A stretch of 64,000 bases of DNA from Mesorhizobium shangrilense (GCF_040537815.1 NZ_JBEWSZ010000001.1:4154001-4218000), one strand, 5' to 3'. Shown: positions 26,499-35,118, counted from the stretch's first letter. Program-made: numbers and translations. The notes: generated by a model not told the origin, from the letters alone.

Positions 26499-27836
26499 AT
26501 GAAATTGGAAATAAAATACATTCACCCCAGCCACCTGAAACCCTCGGAATATACCGCCCGGCATCACAACCGTAAGCAGAAGCGGAAGCTAAAGGCCCTT
26601 ATCGAGAAAAATGGGATCGTGAGGCCAATCGTCATTGAGGCCGGAAATAAGATCGTTGACGGTCATGCCATTTATGAGGTGGCGTTGGAGTTGGGGCTGC
26701 AGGAAGTGCCGACTACCTCCGTCGAGCATCTGCCGGTGTCAGAGATCCGCGCTCTACGCATTGCCCTCAACCGTCTTCCGGAACAGGCTGTTTGGGACAA
26801 GAAGGCTCTAAAACGCGAGCTCGGTTACTTTGTAGAAATCGGGTACGATCTCGACCTCATTGGCTTCGAAACTGTCGATGTCGAGAGCCTTCTCGAAATC
26901 GACACGACGTCCCCGAGTGACATCGAAGAACTCGATTCTCGGATGCTGTCTCGCTTGGCCGTCACCAGGTTGGGCGATGTCTGGGAACTGGGCGGGGCTG
27001 GGAAAGTCCATCGCATCGTCTGCGGAAGCTCGCTCGATACGGCTGTGACGCAACTGCTGTTTGGCGAGAAAACAGCGGCCGCGTGCGTGACCGACCCTCC
27101 ATTTAATTTGCCGGCTAACTCTATTTCTGGCCTCGGCAAGGTTGCCCATCGCGACTTTGCAATGGCCGCCGGAGAAATGAGTGACGCTGAGTTCGAAGTC
27201 TTCCTCGCCAGCACGCTGCGAACGGTACTGGCTCATGTCGGTCGAGGGGGCGTGTCGTTCCTCTACATCGATTGGCGTCACGTCGATGTTCTGATGATGA
27301 CGGCAAAACGGCTCGGATGCGAGATCCTGAATCTGGCGGTCTGGGTGAAGACAAACGCGGGAATGGGTTCGCTATATAGAAGCCAGCACGAACTGGTCGT
27401 CGTGCTGAAGCGTCAGGGTGAGCCCCATCGCAACAATGTCGAACTCGGTAAGCACGGCCGGTCACGATCAAATGTCTGGCAGTACCGCGGCGTCAACGTC
27501 TTTGGGCCAGAGCGTCATTTGCTCCAGGAGCACCCAACCGTAAAGCCGGCGGCGATGCTGGCGGACGCTATCCGCGACACCACTCAGCCCGGTGACACCG
27601 TGTTCGACCCATTCCTGGGATCGGGTAGCACGATGATCGCTGCCGAGCGCACGCACCGTCTTTGCTACGGGATCGAGATTGAGCCGACCTTCGTCGACCT
27701 GTCGATCCGTCGTTGGCAGGCCGAGACCGGCCGAGATGCCGTCCGGACGCGCGATGGCATGACCTTCGACGAGGCAGCCGAAATCGCCGAAGCAGAGCGC
27801 ATGGTCGGCGACGCCGAGGAAGGCGAGAAGCCATGA
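26499..27836 (+). CDS. ParB-domain DNA methyltransferase (N6-adenine/N4-cytosine class)
   Basis: The ATG at 26499 follows GGAG by 8 bp; the protein has 445 aa. Residues 1-100 form a ParB/sulfiredoxin-like nuclease domain (LKPSEYTARHHNRKQKRKLKALIEKNG region, IVDGHAIYEVALELG). Residues about 150-420 form an N6_N4_Mtase: catalytic DPPF (VTDPPFNLPAN, near residue 202) precedes the AdoMet-binding FDPFLGSGST (near residue 370), the beta-class motif order. The stop overlaps the next ATG. This arrangement with DUF5681 and a terminase is seen in prophage-like loci of Rhizobiales and probably modifies phage or mobile-element DNA. Confidence 0.9.
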   Translation: MKLEIKYIHPSHLKPSEYTARHHNRKQKRKLKALIEKNGIVRPIVIEAGNKIVDGHAIYEVALELGLQEVPTTSVEHLPVSEIRALRIALNRLPEQAVWDKKALKRELGYFVEIGYDLDLIGFETVDVESLLEIDTTSPSDIEELDSRMLSRLAVTRLGDVWELGGAGKVHRIVCGSSLDTAVTQLLFGEKTAAACVTDPPFNLPANSISGLGKVAHRDFAMAAGEMSDAEFEVFLASTLRTVLAHVGRGGVSFLYIDWRHVDVLMMTAKRLGCEILNLAVWVKTNAGMGSLYRSQHELVVVLKRQGEPHRNNVELGKHGRSRSNVWQYRGVNVFGPERHLLQEHPTVKPAAMLADAIRDTTQPGDTVFDPFLGSGSTMIAAERTHRLCYGIEIEPTFVDLSIRRWQAETGRDAVRTRDGMTFDEAAEIAEAERMVGDAEEGEKP

Positions 27837-28276
27837 GCGACGACATCGAGGAGAAGCGGACTGGCTATGGCCGTCCGCCCGTCCACTCGCGATTCAAGCC
27901 GGGATCCTCCGGCAACGCGAAAGGGCGGCCGAAGAAATCCCGCAACATCGCCACCGAAATCCTTGCCGAACTCAATCTTCCGATTGTGGTTCGAGAGAAC
28001 GGCCGCGAGCAGAAGCTATCGAAGGGCGCTGTCCTTGCGAAAACGCTCGTTTCCCGCGCGCTTAACGGGGACATACGGGCCTTCAAGATCCTTGTGGATC
28101 TGTTGCCGGCACAATTCCAAGTGCCGTCAGACGCCAAGCCGACTGAGCCGGTGAATGCCGAAGATGCGGAGATTCTGGAGAGGTTCTTCACCAGACGACT
28201 TCTCACCGAGAACGAGGCCGCTCCCTCGGCCCAACACGAATCCGATAACGAGAATCCGGAGAATGAAAATGAATAG
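27833..28276 (+). CDS. DUF5681 domain-containing protein
   Basis: The ATG overlaps the methyltransferase stop (ATGA). The 147-aa protein opens with the DUF5681 signature GYGRPPVHSRFKPGSSGNAK followed by GRPKKSRN. The C-terminal tail is acidic and low in complexity. The family is found next to terminase genes and may be a small-terminase or DNA-binding partner, but no function is proven. It overlaps the terminase gene start by 8 bp. Confidence 0.85.
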   Translation: MSDDIEEKRTGYGRPPVHSRFKPGSSGNAKGRPKKSRNIATEILAELNLPIVVRENGREQKLSKGAVLAKTLVSRALNGDIRAFKILVDLLPAQFQVPSDAKPTEPVNAEDAEILERFFTRRLLTENEAAPSAQHESDNENPENENE

Positions 28277-29696
28277 TTATACGAAAGACGAGCTCAAGGC
28301 TCTGAGCCGCGCCGATCTCTCCGTCTTCAGTGCCCGTGTTCTGCGAATGATGTTGCCTGACTATCAGCATTTTCCGTACATCGACCTGATCCTGTTGAAG
28401 ATCGGTTATGCGATGTTACGCAACGGTGGTTGGCGGATTCTCATCAATTTGCCTCCGCGCCACCTCAAGACCTTCATGGTCATCTGCGCCATCGCGTGGT
28501 TCCTTGGCAGGAACCCGACTAAGGAGGTAATGCTCGTAACGCACTCGCAGGGGCTATCCAGAGACATCGCCTGGAAGGTCGAGACGGTCATGAACAGCGC
28601 GATATTTCTATCCACGTTCCCCGAGTGCCGTGTGAGCGAGGACCGTCGTTCCGCTATGGATTTTCGCACAACTCTCGGCGGTGGCTTCTACGCCGGCAGT
28701 TTCGACAGTCGAATGACCGGCCGCGGCGCGGACCTGCTGGTCATGGACGACCCTATCTCGGCGCAGGAGGCGAGCTCGCCAGCGGCACGGGATGCGGTTG
28801 AGTTGAGCTATCAAACTATGATCAAGACGCGTCACAATGATCCCAGGACGGGCGCCACATTGATGGTCGCGCATCGAACCCACCCCGATGACCTGTCTGA
28901 GTTTCTAATGAAGGAGGGCTTTGACCGAGTGGTTCTCCAGCTAGAAGCGGAAGAGGACGAAGAGGTTCACTTCGGCAATTTCCATTTCAGCCGCAAGAAA
29001 GGCGAGGTGCTGCAACCGACCATTTATACCCCCGATGCCCTAGCTCGCCTTAAGCGCGAAACCGCATCGCACGTGTTCGCAACACAATATCAGCAACGGC
29101 CCGTTTCGCTCCAAGGCGGCCTGCTAAAACGCAGTGACTTCCCGATAGTGCCCAGCCTCCCAACGGGTGGCAAGATCGTGGTGTCATGGGATGTCGCTTC
29201 GTCCTCCAACCCGCGATCGTCCTTTACGGTTGCCCTTGTGTTCGTACGGCATCAACACGTCAGCTACCTCGTCCATATCCTTCGCGAGCGGTTAGATTAT
29301 TCCAACTTGGTCCGACGAGCGGCGGACCTTCACCTTCGATACGGTCCTACCCATCACTTGGTTGAATCAGCGTCGCTCGGCCCCGCACTTATCGCGGACC
29401 TGCGCAATCTGGGAGCGAACGTTCTGTCGATTAGCGCCACCACTTCGAAAGTGGACCGAGTGAATGCGATCATGAACCAGTTCAACAACCAAGAGATTCA
29501 ACTGGTTCAAGGGACGCCCGGTCTCGATTTGTTCCTCGACGAGTTGGTATCCTTCCCTCATGGATCCAACGATGATCAGGTTGATGCCTTGACCCAATAT
29601 TCGAGCTGGAACACCCAGGACTTGCCCGAGCCTGAGAGAACGTTCAAGAGGATGGGACCCCCGCGCAGCAAGAGAGGGTTAGGCTTTCGGCTCTGA
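28269..29696 (+). CDS. Phage terminase large subunit
   Basis: The ATG at 28269 has GGAG 7 bp upstream and gives 475 aa. The ATPase part shows a Walker A variant (NLPPRHLKTFMVICA, near residue 61), Walker B (DLLVMDDPISAQE, near residue 158) and a coupling motif. The C-terminal RNase H-like nuclease shows KIVVSWDVASSS near residue 300 and SNDDQVDALTQYSSW near residue 435. Terminases cut and pump DNA into phage capsids. No capsid, portal or tail genes follow, so this is a prophage remnant, a satellite or a domesticated packaging enzyme. Confidence 0.9.
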   Translation: MNSYTKDELKALSRADLSVFSARVLRMMLPDYQHFPYIDLILLKIGYAMLRNGGWRILINLPPRHLKTFMVICAIAWFLGRNPTKEVMLVTHSQGLSRDIAWKVETVMNSAIFLSTFPECRVSEDRRSAMDFRTTLGGGFYAGSFDSRMTGRGADLLVMDDPISAQEASSPAARDAVELSYQTMIKTRHNDPRTGATLMVAHRTHPDDLSEFLMKEGFDRVVLQLEAEEDEEVHFGNFHFSRKKGEVLQPTIYTPDALARLKRETASHVFATQYQQRPVSLQGGLLKRSDFPIVPSLPTGGKIVVSWDVASSSNPRSSFTVALVFVRHQHVSYLVHILRERLDYSNLVRRAADLHLRYGPTHHLVESASLGPALIADLRNLGANVLSISATTSKVDRVNAIMNQFNNQEIQLVQGTPGLDLFLDELVSFPHGSNDDQVDALTQYSSWNTQDLPEPERTFKRMGPPRSKRGLGFRL

Positions 29697-29837
29697 GGTC
29701 GCCAACATTTTCCGCTAATCCTGACTGCGATCGAAATACTTTTCATGAATAAGATCGATGGCCAGCAATATAATTTGCGGGCCATCGTTTTTCTAGTTAT
29801 CGTAATCGCCAGTTGCTCCAGGTAAACGATATTTCAT

Positions 29838-29967
29838 TTCGACTGGACTTCTTTTGCAAAGGAAGCATTGGTCATGGGACTTCGGTTTGGAGCAAGTCAT
29901 GGCCAAGAAGCACGACAAAGCTGCCTTCGAGACAGAGGATAAAGGCGCCCTCGCCGCTAACCTCTAC
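29838..29967 (+). repeat. Copy 1 of a 130-bp imperfect direct repeat
   Basis: This stretch is close to 90% identical by eye to 30592-30720, including the Shine-Dalgarno region and the first 22 codons of the small gene that is intact at 30653. The similarity ends abruptly after CTCTAC, consistent with duplication of a gene start followed by loss of the rest. Confidence 0.85.
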
Positions 29968-29973
29968 GGGTGA
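29899..29973 (+). pseudogene. Truncated paralogue (24 codons) of the small protein at 30653
   Basis: The ATG at 29899, with GGAGCAAG upstream, opens a frame of 24 codons beginning MAKKHDKAAFETEDKGAL and ends in TGA. The first 22 residues match the N-terminus of the 89-aa protein at 30653-30922 with few changes. It could still be translated as a micropeptide, since its ribosome-binding region is intact. Confidence 0.7.
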
Positions 29974-30012
29974 GAGCGAGACATCAGAGATCCGCTAGCC
30001 AGGAGAGATTGG

Positions 30013-30459
30013 ATGGATCCTAACGACGCCAACATCACGCCTCCCAAAGGTGCCCCCGGTGGTAAGGTTGGTTTCTTCTGGATCGTTCCCGACCGGCTTG
30101 GGCACGATGCGATTTTGGGCGAGGCATTCGACCTTGCCAAGGCAGAGACCTATGGCGAAGCCCTTACCCATCCACTTGGACATTACGACTATTGGACTTT
30201 GATGAAAGCGCGCGGTCCGGCCTGGCTGCGCGCCAGAAACTTGAGCGGCAGCCTTCTCACCACCGAATATGAGGATTGGCCGCGGGGCAGGCTGGTCTTC
30301 TTCCCGGCTCAAGAGAGGTTTACCCTGCTTGCCGATCGCAGGATTTTTAGGTCTTCGCGGCTCAACTTGGTTTGGGCGATGTTTCAGGTGGCTGAGCATC
30401 GCGTCGATCTCAGACGTGATGGCCATTACATGCCGATCGGGCGAAGCGCTTCCGCCTGA
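30013..30459 (+). CDS. Conserved hypothetical protein
   Basis: AGGAGAG precedes the ATG, and the 148-aa frame has good coding character. The sequence contains GGKVGFFWIVPDRLGHDAIL, a GHYDYWTLMKARGPAWL segment and a basic tail; there is no signal peptide or membrane span. I do not recognise a family. It lies between the two copies of the 130-bp repeat and so may have been carried in by, or disrupted, an original small-gene array. Confidence 0.7.
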   Translation: MDPNDANITPPKGAPGGKVGFFWIVPDRLGHDAILGEAFDLAKAETYGEALTHPLGHYDYWTLMKARGPAWLRARNLSGSLLTTEYEDWPRGRLVFFPAQERFTLLADRRIFRSSRLNLVWAMFQVAEHRVDLRRDGHYMPIGRSASA

Positions 30460-30591
30460 CTTTCCTCGATTGCGACATCATCCGAACAGCCAAAAGAATT
30501 ATACGTAACAGAAGTCAGTTTATCTCGCTCGGGCGAGCGTCCTTTCGTCGATCACATCAGCTTCAAACCTTATTTTATATTCTTTTACTGC

Positions 30592-30720
30592 TTCGACTGG
30601 ACTTCCCCCGCAAAGGAAGCATTGGTCATGTGACTTCGGTTCGGAGCAAGATATGGCCAAGAAGCACGAAAAATCTACCTTCGAGACAGGGGACAAAGGC
30701 GCCCTCGCCGGTCACCTCTA
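30592..30720 (+). repeat. Copy 2 of the 130-bp imperfect direct repeat
   Basis: It matches 29838-29967 and covers the upstream region and start of the intact 89-aa gene. The shared upstream part (CAAAGGAAGCATTGGTCATG and following bases) suggests that a promoter or leader was duplicated with the gene start. Confidence 0.85.
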
Positions 30721-30922
30721 CCACATGGAACCTGAGCTCAGAATGCTCGAGGGCGTGGTGGCAGCGCTGCAGGCGATGAGCACCACGGCAGACATGGTCG
30801 AACCAATCGCGCTTGCTGCCCTTGCCTACGTCGGTGGCGAGTCATTGCAGAAGGTCCTTATCGCCTGGCGATCGGCCTTGGCGACGCATCGCCAACAGCA
30901 GAAAGAGGGGACGCAGAAGTGA
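30653..30922 (+). CDS. Small hypothetical protein (intact copy of a duplicated unit)
   Basis: The ATG at 30653 follows GGAGCAAGAT. The 89-aa product is helical and alanine-rich (MLEGVVAALQAMSTTADMVE, PIALAALAYVGGESLQKVL) without a signal peptide. No family was recognised. Its truncated paralogue lies 750 bp upstream. The position after the terminase suggests phage-derived accessory DNA. Confidence 0.6.
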   Translation: MAKKHEKSTFETGDKGALAGHLYHMEPELRMLEGVVAALQAMSTTADMVEPIALAALAYVGGESLQKVLIAWRSALATHRQQQKEGTQK

Positions 30923-31026
30923 CCGCGACCGTCCCGGTGGTTTCGACGATCAATGTTCACGCGAGCTCTAATCAGCTATTGACAGGCCACGCTTTGGCTA
31001 AGTTCCAGCGCGTCGGGCAACGCGGA

Positions 31027-31257
31027 TCACTTGCTAGTCGCGGTATTTTCATCCTTCGCCAGCAATTCGGCAGGCTCCACCTTCAACACATTGGCGATCT
31101 TGGCGATCGTGTTGAGGCTGGCATAGTAGCGGCCGCGCTCCAGCGAACTGATGTAGGTCCGATCAAGCCCAGCCTCGTGGGCGAGATACTCCTGCGAAAA
31201 GCCGCGCGCTTCCCGTGCCGCCAGAAGGTTCCTCGCAAAAAGCTGCCGTATGTCCAT
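31027..31257 (-). CDS. XRE-family helix-turn-helix transcriptional regulator
   Basis: The ATG at 31257 gives 76 aa. A complete HTH_3 domain fills the protein: LLAAREARGFSQEYLAHEAG, LDRTYISSLERGRYYASLNT and IAKIANVLKVEPAELL. Such compact regulators act as repressors in phage, plasmid and restriction-modification control. It is divergent from the GYF_2 protein gene, with an AT-rich spacer between. Confidence 0.9.
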   Translation of the reverse strand: MDIRQLFARNLLAAREARGFSQEYLAHEAGLDRTYISSLERGRYYASLNTIAKIANVLKVEPAELLAKDENTATSK

Positions 31258-31281
31258 ACACACGACCACAATTGCTTGTCG

Positions 31282-31309
31282 TGTATATTACAACGGAGTA
31301 TACTCTACA
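31282..31309. promoter_or_regulatory. Candidate operator between the XRE regulator and the GYF_2 gene
   Basis: The stretch from TGTATATTA to GTATACTCTACA forms an imperfect dyad (TGTA ... TACA outside, TA ... TA inside) in the 120-bp divergent spacer. Its place 25 bp upstream of the regulator's start suits autoregulation. Confidence 0.3.
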
Positions 31310-31378
31310 TGCCTCACTCAACGCCGCATTTCCGCGGTCCCATCCCAACCATTTTTGAACGCAACCCCGGAGGAGCTT

Positions 31379-31999
31379 ATGACTGACTGGTACTATGAAG
31401 AGAATGGAACGCAGCGCGGACCGGTCGCAGAGGCCGATCTCGCCAGCATGTTCGCTAACCGCTTTCTGCCACCAGAAGCGCGCGTATGGTCGGCGGCCCT
31501 TGGCTCGCAGTGGAAACCGGCAAGCCAAACACAGTTCAAGGATAGCTTCACGCTTAGCCCCCCGCCCCTTCCTGTGCCTCGGGAAGCCCAGGCATCGGTG
31601 ATGTCGGCGCCACCGCTGCTTAGCCGCTTGGGCGCAGCGTCTGGAGTCAAAACCATCTATGCCGAGCTGCTGGCCTATTCGCCGCTTGCGATGCTAGCGG
31701 TGGACGTCATCGCCAAGGCAGCCGGCGCCAACCCCAACGCTCCCACCTTCAGCAACGCGACTTCGGTCTGTCTGAGCATCGTTGCCCTCATCTTGTGCAT
31801 CGCCGACGTGAAAGCGCTCAATCGCAATGGGCTCAACCCGAACAAGCAAAGGATTGTCCCGTTCGTCCTTCTTACCCCTGTTGGCTATTTTTGGCGGCGG
31901 GCCGCAGTCGCGCGCGCCGGCTGGGCGTACCTGTGGATCTGGCTGGGCTGCATGGTGGTCCTCTTCATAGCCGAGGTCGCGTTCATCATCGACATGTGA
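31379..31999 (+). CDS. GYF_2 (DUF4339) domain membrane protein
   Basis: The ATG at 31379 follows GGAGGAGCTT; the protein has 206 aa. Residues 3-50 are a GYF_2 domain (DWYYEENGTQRGPVAEADLA, then WSAALGSQWKP). A proline-rich linker and three or four membrane spans follow (about residues 95-205). Domain family members recognise proline-rich peptides at membranes. It is followed closely by the superinfection-immunity-like gene on the same strand. Confidence 0.82.
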   Translation: MTDWYYEENGTQRGPVAEADLASMFANRFLPPEARVWSAALGSQWKPASQTQFKDSFTLSPPPLPVPREAQASVMSAPPLLSRLGAASGVKTIYAELLAYSPLAMLAVDVIAKAAGANPNAPTFSNATSVCLSIVALILCIADVKALNRNGLNPNKQRIVPFVLLTPVGYFWRRAAVARAGWAYLWIWLGCMVVLFIAEVAFIIDM

Positions 32000-32055
32000 G
32001 AGCCAGCCAACCTCGCTCCGGAACCCGCAACACACCAAAGATCTGCAAGGCTGAC

Positions 32056-32484
32056 ATGAACGATCCGGAATCCAACTTCCTGCTGCTTGTGCTCGTCGCA
32101 CTGGCCATTTTCCTGATGCCGGCGCTGGTGGCTTTCCTGCGCCGCCATCCCAACCGGTGGGTGATCTTTCTCCTCAACGTCTTTCTGGGGGCTACCGGCA
32201 TTGTCTGGTTCGGCTGTCTGATCTGGGCATTTAAGGCCATCCACATCGCCGCCGCGCCCAACAGGAGCAATGGCGGCGAGTCTGGTCTCAATCTCACCGC
32301 CAATGATGTCGTGCGCATTCGCTTCGATGAAGGCGCACGCCTGCCACCATCCCTCGCCCCGCCACTACGTGCTGACGACGTTCTGGTCCGGCTCGAGCGT
32401 CTCAAGAAACTGCATGATGACGGCGTCATCGACGCCGAGCAATTCGGAAGAATGCGCGATGCCGCCCTGTCGCATTCATCGTGA
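32056..32484 (+). CDS. Superinfection immunity-like membrane protein with SHOCT domain
   Basis: The ATG at 32056 gives 142 aa. Two membrane spans occupy residues about 8-62, with the phage superinfection-immunity pattern (FLMPALVAFLRRHPNRW, VIFLLNVFLGATGIVWFGCL). A C-terminal SHOCT-type motif follows (VRLERLKKLHDDGVIDAEQF). T4 Imm-like proteins block DNA entry of incoming phage, but the bacterial homologues are mostly untested. It lies 56 bp after the GYF_2 gene. Confidence 0.8.
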   Translation: MNDPESNFLLLVLVALAIFLMPALVAFLRRHPNRWVIFLLNVFLGATGIVWFGCLIWAFKAIHIAAAPNRSNGGESGLNLTANDVVRIRFDEGARLPPSLAPPLRADDVLVRLERLKKLHDDGVIDAEQFGRMRDAALSHSS

Positions 32485-32540
32485 CGTCCAAATGCATCGC
32501 GCGTCCACAAAATTTATCGATCTTCTCAGAGGTGTTTTTG

Positions 32541-32906
32541 ATGTTCGAACGGCAAATGATTACTCTTGCGCTGATTCTCGGCGCACTCTCGCCCGCCAAT
32601 GCCGCAATGCGTCCGGACACCAAAGCAGACGCTCTAGAGGCCGGCCAGTTTGTCGGCGTCGCTGAACAATGCTTCACGGACTCAAAATCGGTTCTGACAA
32701 AAGCCGCCAGGCGCTTCGCTGAGACGGCCCAAAGCAAGACCCCAAAGTGGTATTATGAGGCCTACAATGCAGAGGTGAAGGGCGATCCAAGCGTGTATGA
32801 TGAGGCCTTCTGCAACGACCTGGTTCGTAAGGATTACGGGCCGGATGGAGCGGTCAGTCGGCGACTCGGCTTCACAGTTTTGGACGTCGCCAACTTTGTT
32901 GAATAG
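32541..32906 (+). CDS. Small secreted protein of unknown function
   Basis: A start at 32541 (AGAGG upstream) gives 121 aa. An N-terminal signal peptide (MITLALILGALSPANA, cleavage after ANA) is followed by about 100 residues with two cysteines (AEQCFTDSK, EAFCNDLVRKDYGP) that may form a disulfide. No family was recognised. It follows the immunity-like gene by 56 bp on the same strand. Confidence 0.65.
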   Translation: MFERQMITLALILGALSPANAAMRPDTKADALEAGQFVGVAEQCFTDSKSVLTKAARRFAETAQSKTPKWYYEAYNAEVKGDPSVYDEAFCNDLVRKDYGPDGAVSRRLGFTVLDVANFVE

Positions 32907-33287
32907 CGTCCGCAAGCAATTCATACGTCTCAGCGAATACGAGTAAAAGTCAGAAAAGTGCCAGAAGCGGTTCTCGGGACTATGCCCTCGTATGGTTGCC
33001 AGCAGCGCTTTTTCTCAAAACGCGCTGTTGAGCGCTTTCGCGAGCGAATCTGGTTAGACGGTCCCACGAAAGTACCGCGATGCGGTTAACTTTTAGTAGA
33101 GCCATACCGAGTGGGCGATGATCTGCCGCGGGAAGCGATGGCACTGGTTGGCCCAACGGTTGCGGTGTTCAAACCGGGGCACGTCTCTAAACGATCCCTG
33201 CCAACCAGTTACCGAGACATCGCCAGCCGGCGAGATTGCTATAGACGTCTGTCTGCTCGTCGTCGGCAATCCTTCCGCGTCGGCTAG
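32907..33287. other. Intergenic region between convergent genes
   Basis: No gene was recognised in 380 bp. An inverted repeat (CAGCGC ... GCGCTG, about 33003-33028) with a T-run in its loop could end transcription of the secreted-protein gene, but it lacks a following T-tract. Confidence 0.35.
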
Positions 33288-34025
33288 CTAGACGCCCCTT
33301 TTGTTTCCCCAGAGCAGAACATGAAGCTGCGGCAGTACACGCGCCTCGAACCACCTGTCACAGGTCACCTTTTCGACCAGCCATTCCATGCGCTTCATCA
33401 CACCGGCCATGTCGATGAAATCGTCCTCGTTGCCGGGCCGCGGCGGCGTGTGATTGCCGGGCTGGAGGTAGACGGGTAATTTCGGGTAGCGCGCCGCGGC
33501 ATCTTTGGCATAGGCATAGTCTTCATCGTCGAAGACGACGAGCTTGAGCGCCATCTGCGGCTTGTCCCGCGCCGCCTCGACGCAGGTGTCGAACGCGGCC
33601 CAATCCGTCGTCATTTCGCTTGAGGGCGGCTTGGGGCTCAGCACCAGCACGTCGAGATCCGCGAACCATTGCTTAGACACCGAGCCTTGGGTTTCCAATG
33701 CAAAACGGTAGCCCTCACCATGCCCGCGGTCGATCAGCGGGCCAAGCGGCTGGATGGCCGGATTGCCGCCCGACAGCGACACCATCACTGGCTGGCCGCC
33801 GGAAAGCGCAATGACCTTTTGCCAGACCGCGTCGGGAGACATCAACTCCCAATCATGGCGGAAGCGACTGTCCACCGCATGCAGGCTGTCGCACCAGGAA
33901 CAGCGATAATCGCACCCGCCCGTTCTTACGAACACCGTCGGCAAGCCAATCAGCATGCCTTCGCCCTGAATGGTCGGCCCAAAAATCTCGCTCACGCGAA
34001 TTCCGGGATGCAAGGCACTGGTCAT
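33288..34025 (-). CDS. queE: 7-carboxy-7-deazaguanine synthase QueE
   Basis: The ATG at 34025 overlaps the queD stop (ATGA) and gives 245 aa. The radical SAM cluster motif CxxxCxxC is present as [10 protein letters not shown] near residue 38, with the expected N-terminal [11 protein letters not shown] and [17 protein letters not shown]. The enzyme contracts 6-carboxy-tetrahydropterin to 7-carboxy-7-deazaguanine, on the path to queuosine and 7-deazaguanine DNA modifications. It is the third gene of the queC-queD-queE operon. Confidence 0.95.
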   Translation of the reverse strand: MTSALHPGIRVSEIFGPTIQGEGMLIGLPTVFVRTGGCDYRCSWCDSLHAVDSRFRHDWELMSPDAVWQKVIALSGGQPVMVSLSGGNPAIQPLGPLIDRGHGEGYRFALETQGSVSKQWFADLDVLVLSPKPPSSEMTTDWAAFDTCVEAARDKPQMALKLVVFDDEDYAYAKDAAARYPKLPVYLQPGNHTPPRPGNEDDFIDMAGVMKRMEWLVEKVTCDRWFEARVLPQLHVLLWGNKRGV

Positions 34026-34378
34026 GGCCGGTATTCCGCCCAGGTTTTCGGCGTCTCGCTCACCCGCACGGCGGAGGTTTCGGGTAGCCGCACCTTGCAC
34101 CAGTCGTAGAAGTGCCTGGCCAGACATTCCGCTGTGACACGGTCATGCCCCAGCACGTCGTTGAGATGCCGATGGTCGAACGTCCCATCGATGTAGTGCT
34201 TGAGCGCCGCTAAGTCTTGGTAGTCGCGCACAAAGCCATGCTCGTCCAATTCGCCATCTGAAAGCTCCACTACAACGATGTAGTTGTGGCCGTGTAGACG
34301 CGCGCACTGATGATCGGGTGGCAAGGAGGTGAGCTGATGCGAGGCCGAGAAGTGGAACTCTTTGGTAATGCGGAACAT
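34022..34378 (-). CDS. queD: 6-carboxy-5,6,7,8-tetrahydropterin synthase QueD
   Basis: The start at 34378 shares its A with the queC stop (TGATG). At 118 aa it has normal length. The zinc-binding histidines are in HFSASHQL and LHGHNY, with the catalytic Cys in [10 protein letters not shown]. It converts dihydroneopterin triphosphate to 6-carboxy-tetrahydropterin, the substrate of QueE. Confidence 0.95.
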   Translation of the reverse strand: MFRITKEFHFSASHQLTSLPPDHQCARLHGHNYIVVVELSDGELDEHGFVRDYQDLAALKHYIDGTFDHRHLNDVLGHDRVTAECLARHFYDWCKVRLPETSAVRVSETPKTWAEYRP

Positions 34379-35076
34379 CACGCGCTCCTTGTCTGGATAG
34401 CGTGGAGCCAGAAGTCTGCGTCCTCATAGTCTGTCGGGTCGGCAATGCCGGCCAAATCGAATGCTTCGCGCCGTTCGACGCATGTCCCGCAGCGGCCGCA
34501 ATGACGTGCGCCGCCCTTGTAGCAGGACCACGTCGCCTCGAACGGTGTGGCATACTTTGCTCCCTCGCCGACGATGTCGGCCTTCGACATATTCACATAG
34601 GGAGCGTAAAGGCGGATATCGGCATAGCCTGCGAGCGCATGGTTCTGCATCGCCTGAAAGGCATCGATAAAAGCGGGCCGGCAATCGGGATAGATGAAAT
34701 GATCTCCGCCGTGGACGGCAGTGGCCACCGCATCGGCCTTCCGGGCGGCGGCAACCCCGAAGGCGATAGCCAGCATGATGGCGTTCCTGTTCGGCACCAC
34801 TGTGATCTTCATGGAGTCTTCGGCATAGTGCCCGTCGGGCACGTCCACACTATCAGTCAGCGCCGAGCCGCTCAGGCTCCGGCCGACATCGCGGATATCG
34901 ACTATCTGGTGCGGAACACCCAGCCGTTTGGCGCACATAGAAGCAAAGCCGAGTTCCTTTTTGTGCCTCTGGCCGTAATCGAACGAAAGCAGGCCAATGA
35001 GTTTCTGCTCGGCCGCCATCTTGTGAGCGAGCGAAACAGAGTCCAATCCGCCGGAGCAGATGACGAGGGCATTCAT
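34378..35076 (-). CDS. queC: 7-cyano-7-deazaguanine synthase QueC
   Basis: The 232-aa protein has the PP-loop CSGGLDSVSLAH at residue 8, FDYGQRHKKEL, and the zinc site CYKGGARHCGRCGTC near residue 195. It makes preQ0 from 7-carboxy-7-deazaguanine using ATP and ammonia. It is the first gene of the operon. Its Shine-Dalgarno (AAGGA) is part of the preQ1 riboswitch directly upstream, so translation should fall when preQ1 is abundant. Confidence 0.96.
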   Translation of the reverse strand: MNALVICSGGLDSVSLAHKMAAEQKLIGLLSFDYGQRHKKELGFASMCAKRLGVPHQIVDIRDVGRSLSGSALTDSVDVPDGHYAEDSMKITVVPNRNAIMLAIAFGVAAARKADAVATAVHGGDHFIYPDCRPAFIDAFQAMQNHALAGYADIRLYAPYVNMSKADIVGEGAKYATPFEATWSCYKGGARHCGRCGTCVERREAFDLAGIADPTDYEDADFWLHAIQTRSA

Positions 35077-35084
35077 GGTTTAAG

Positions 35085-35118
35085 TCCTTGTTTTGACCGG
35101 GTAAGGCTGCGACCGGAG
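35085..35118 (-). promoter_or_regulatory. preQ1-I riboswitch controlling queC translation
   Basis: On the minus strand the sequence reads CTCCGGTCGCAGCCTTACCC, then GGTCAAAACAAGGA, 7 bp before the queC ATG. It matches the known compact preQ1-I aptamer (such as the Thermoanaerobacter one) in stem P1 (CCGG/CCGG), the GGTCGCAG loop, ACCC and the A-rich AAAACAAGG tail. The CCTT of the loop can pair with AAGG of the tail to form pseudoknot P2, hiding the Shine-Dalgarno. Sequence, gene context and geometry agree, so the call is strong. Confidence 0.88.
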
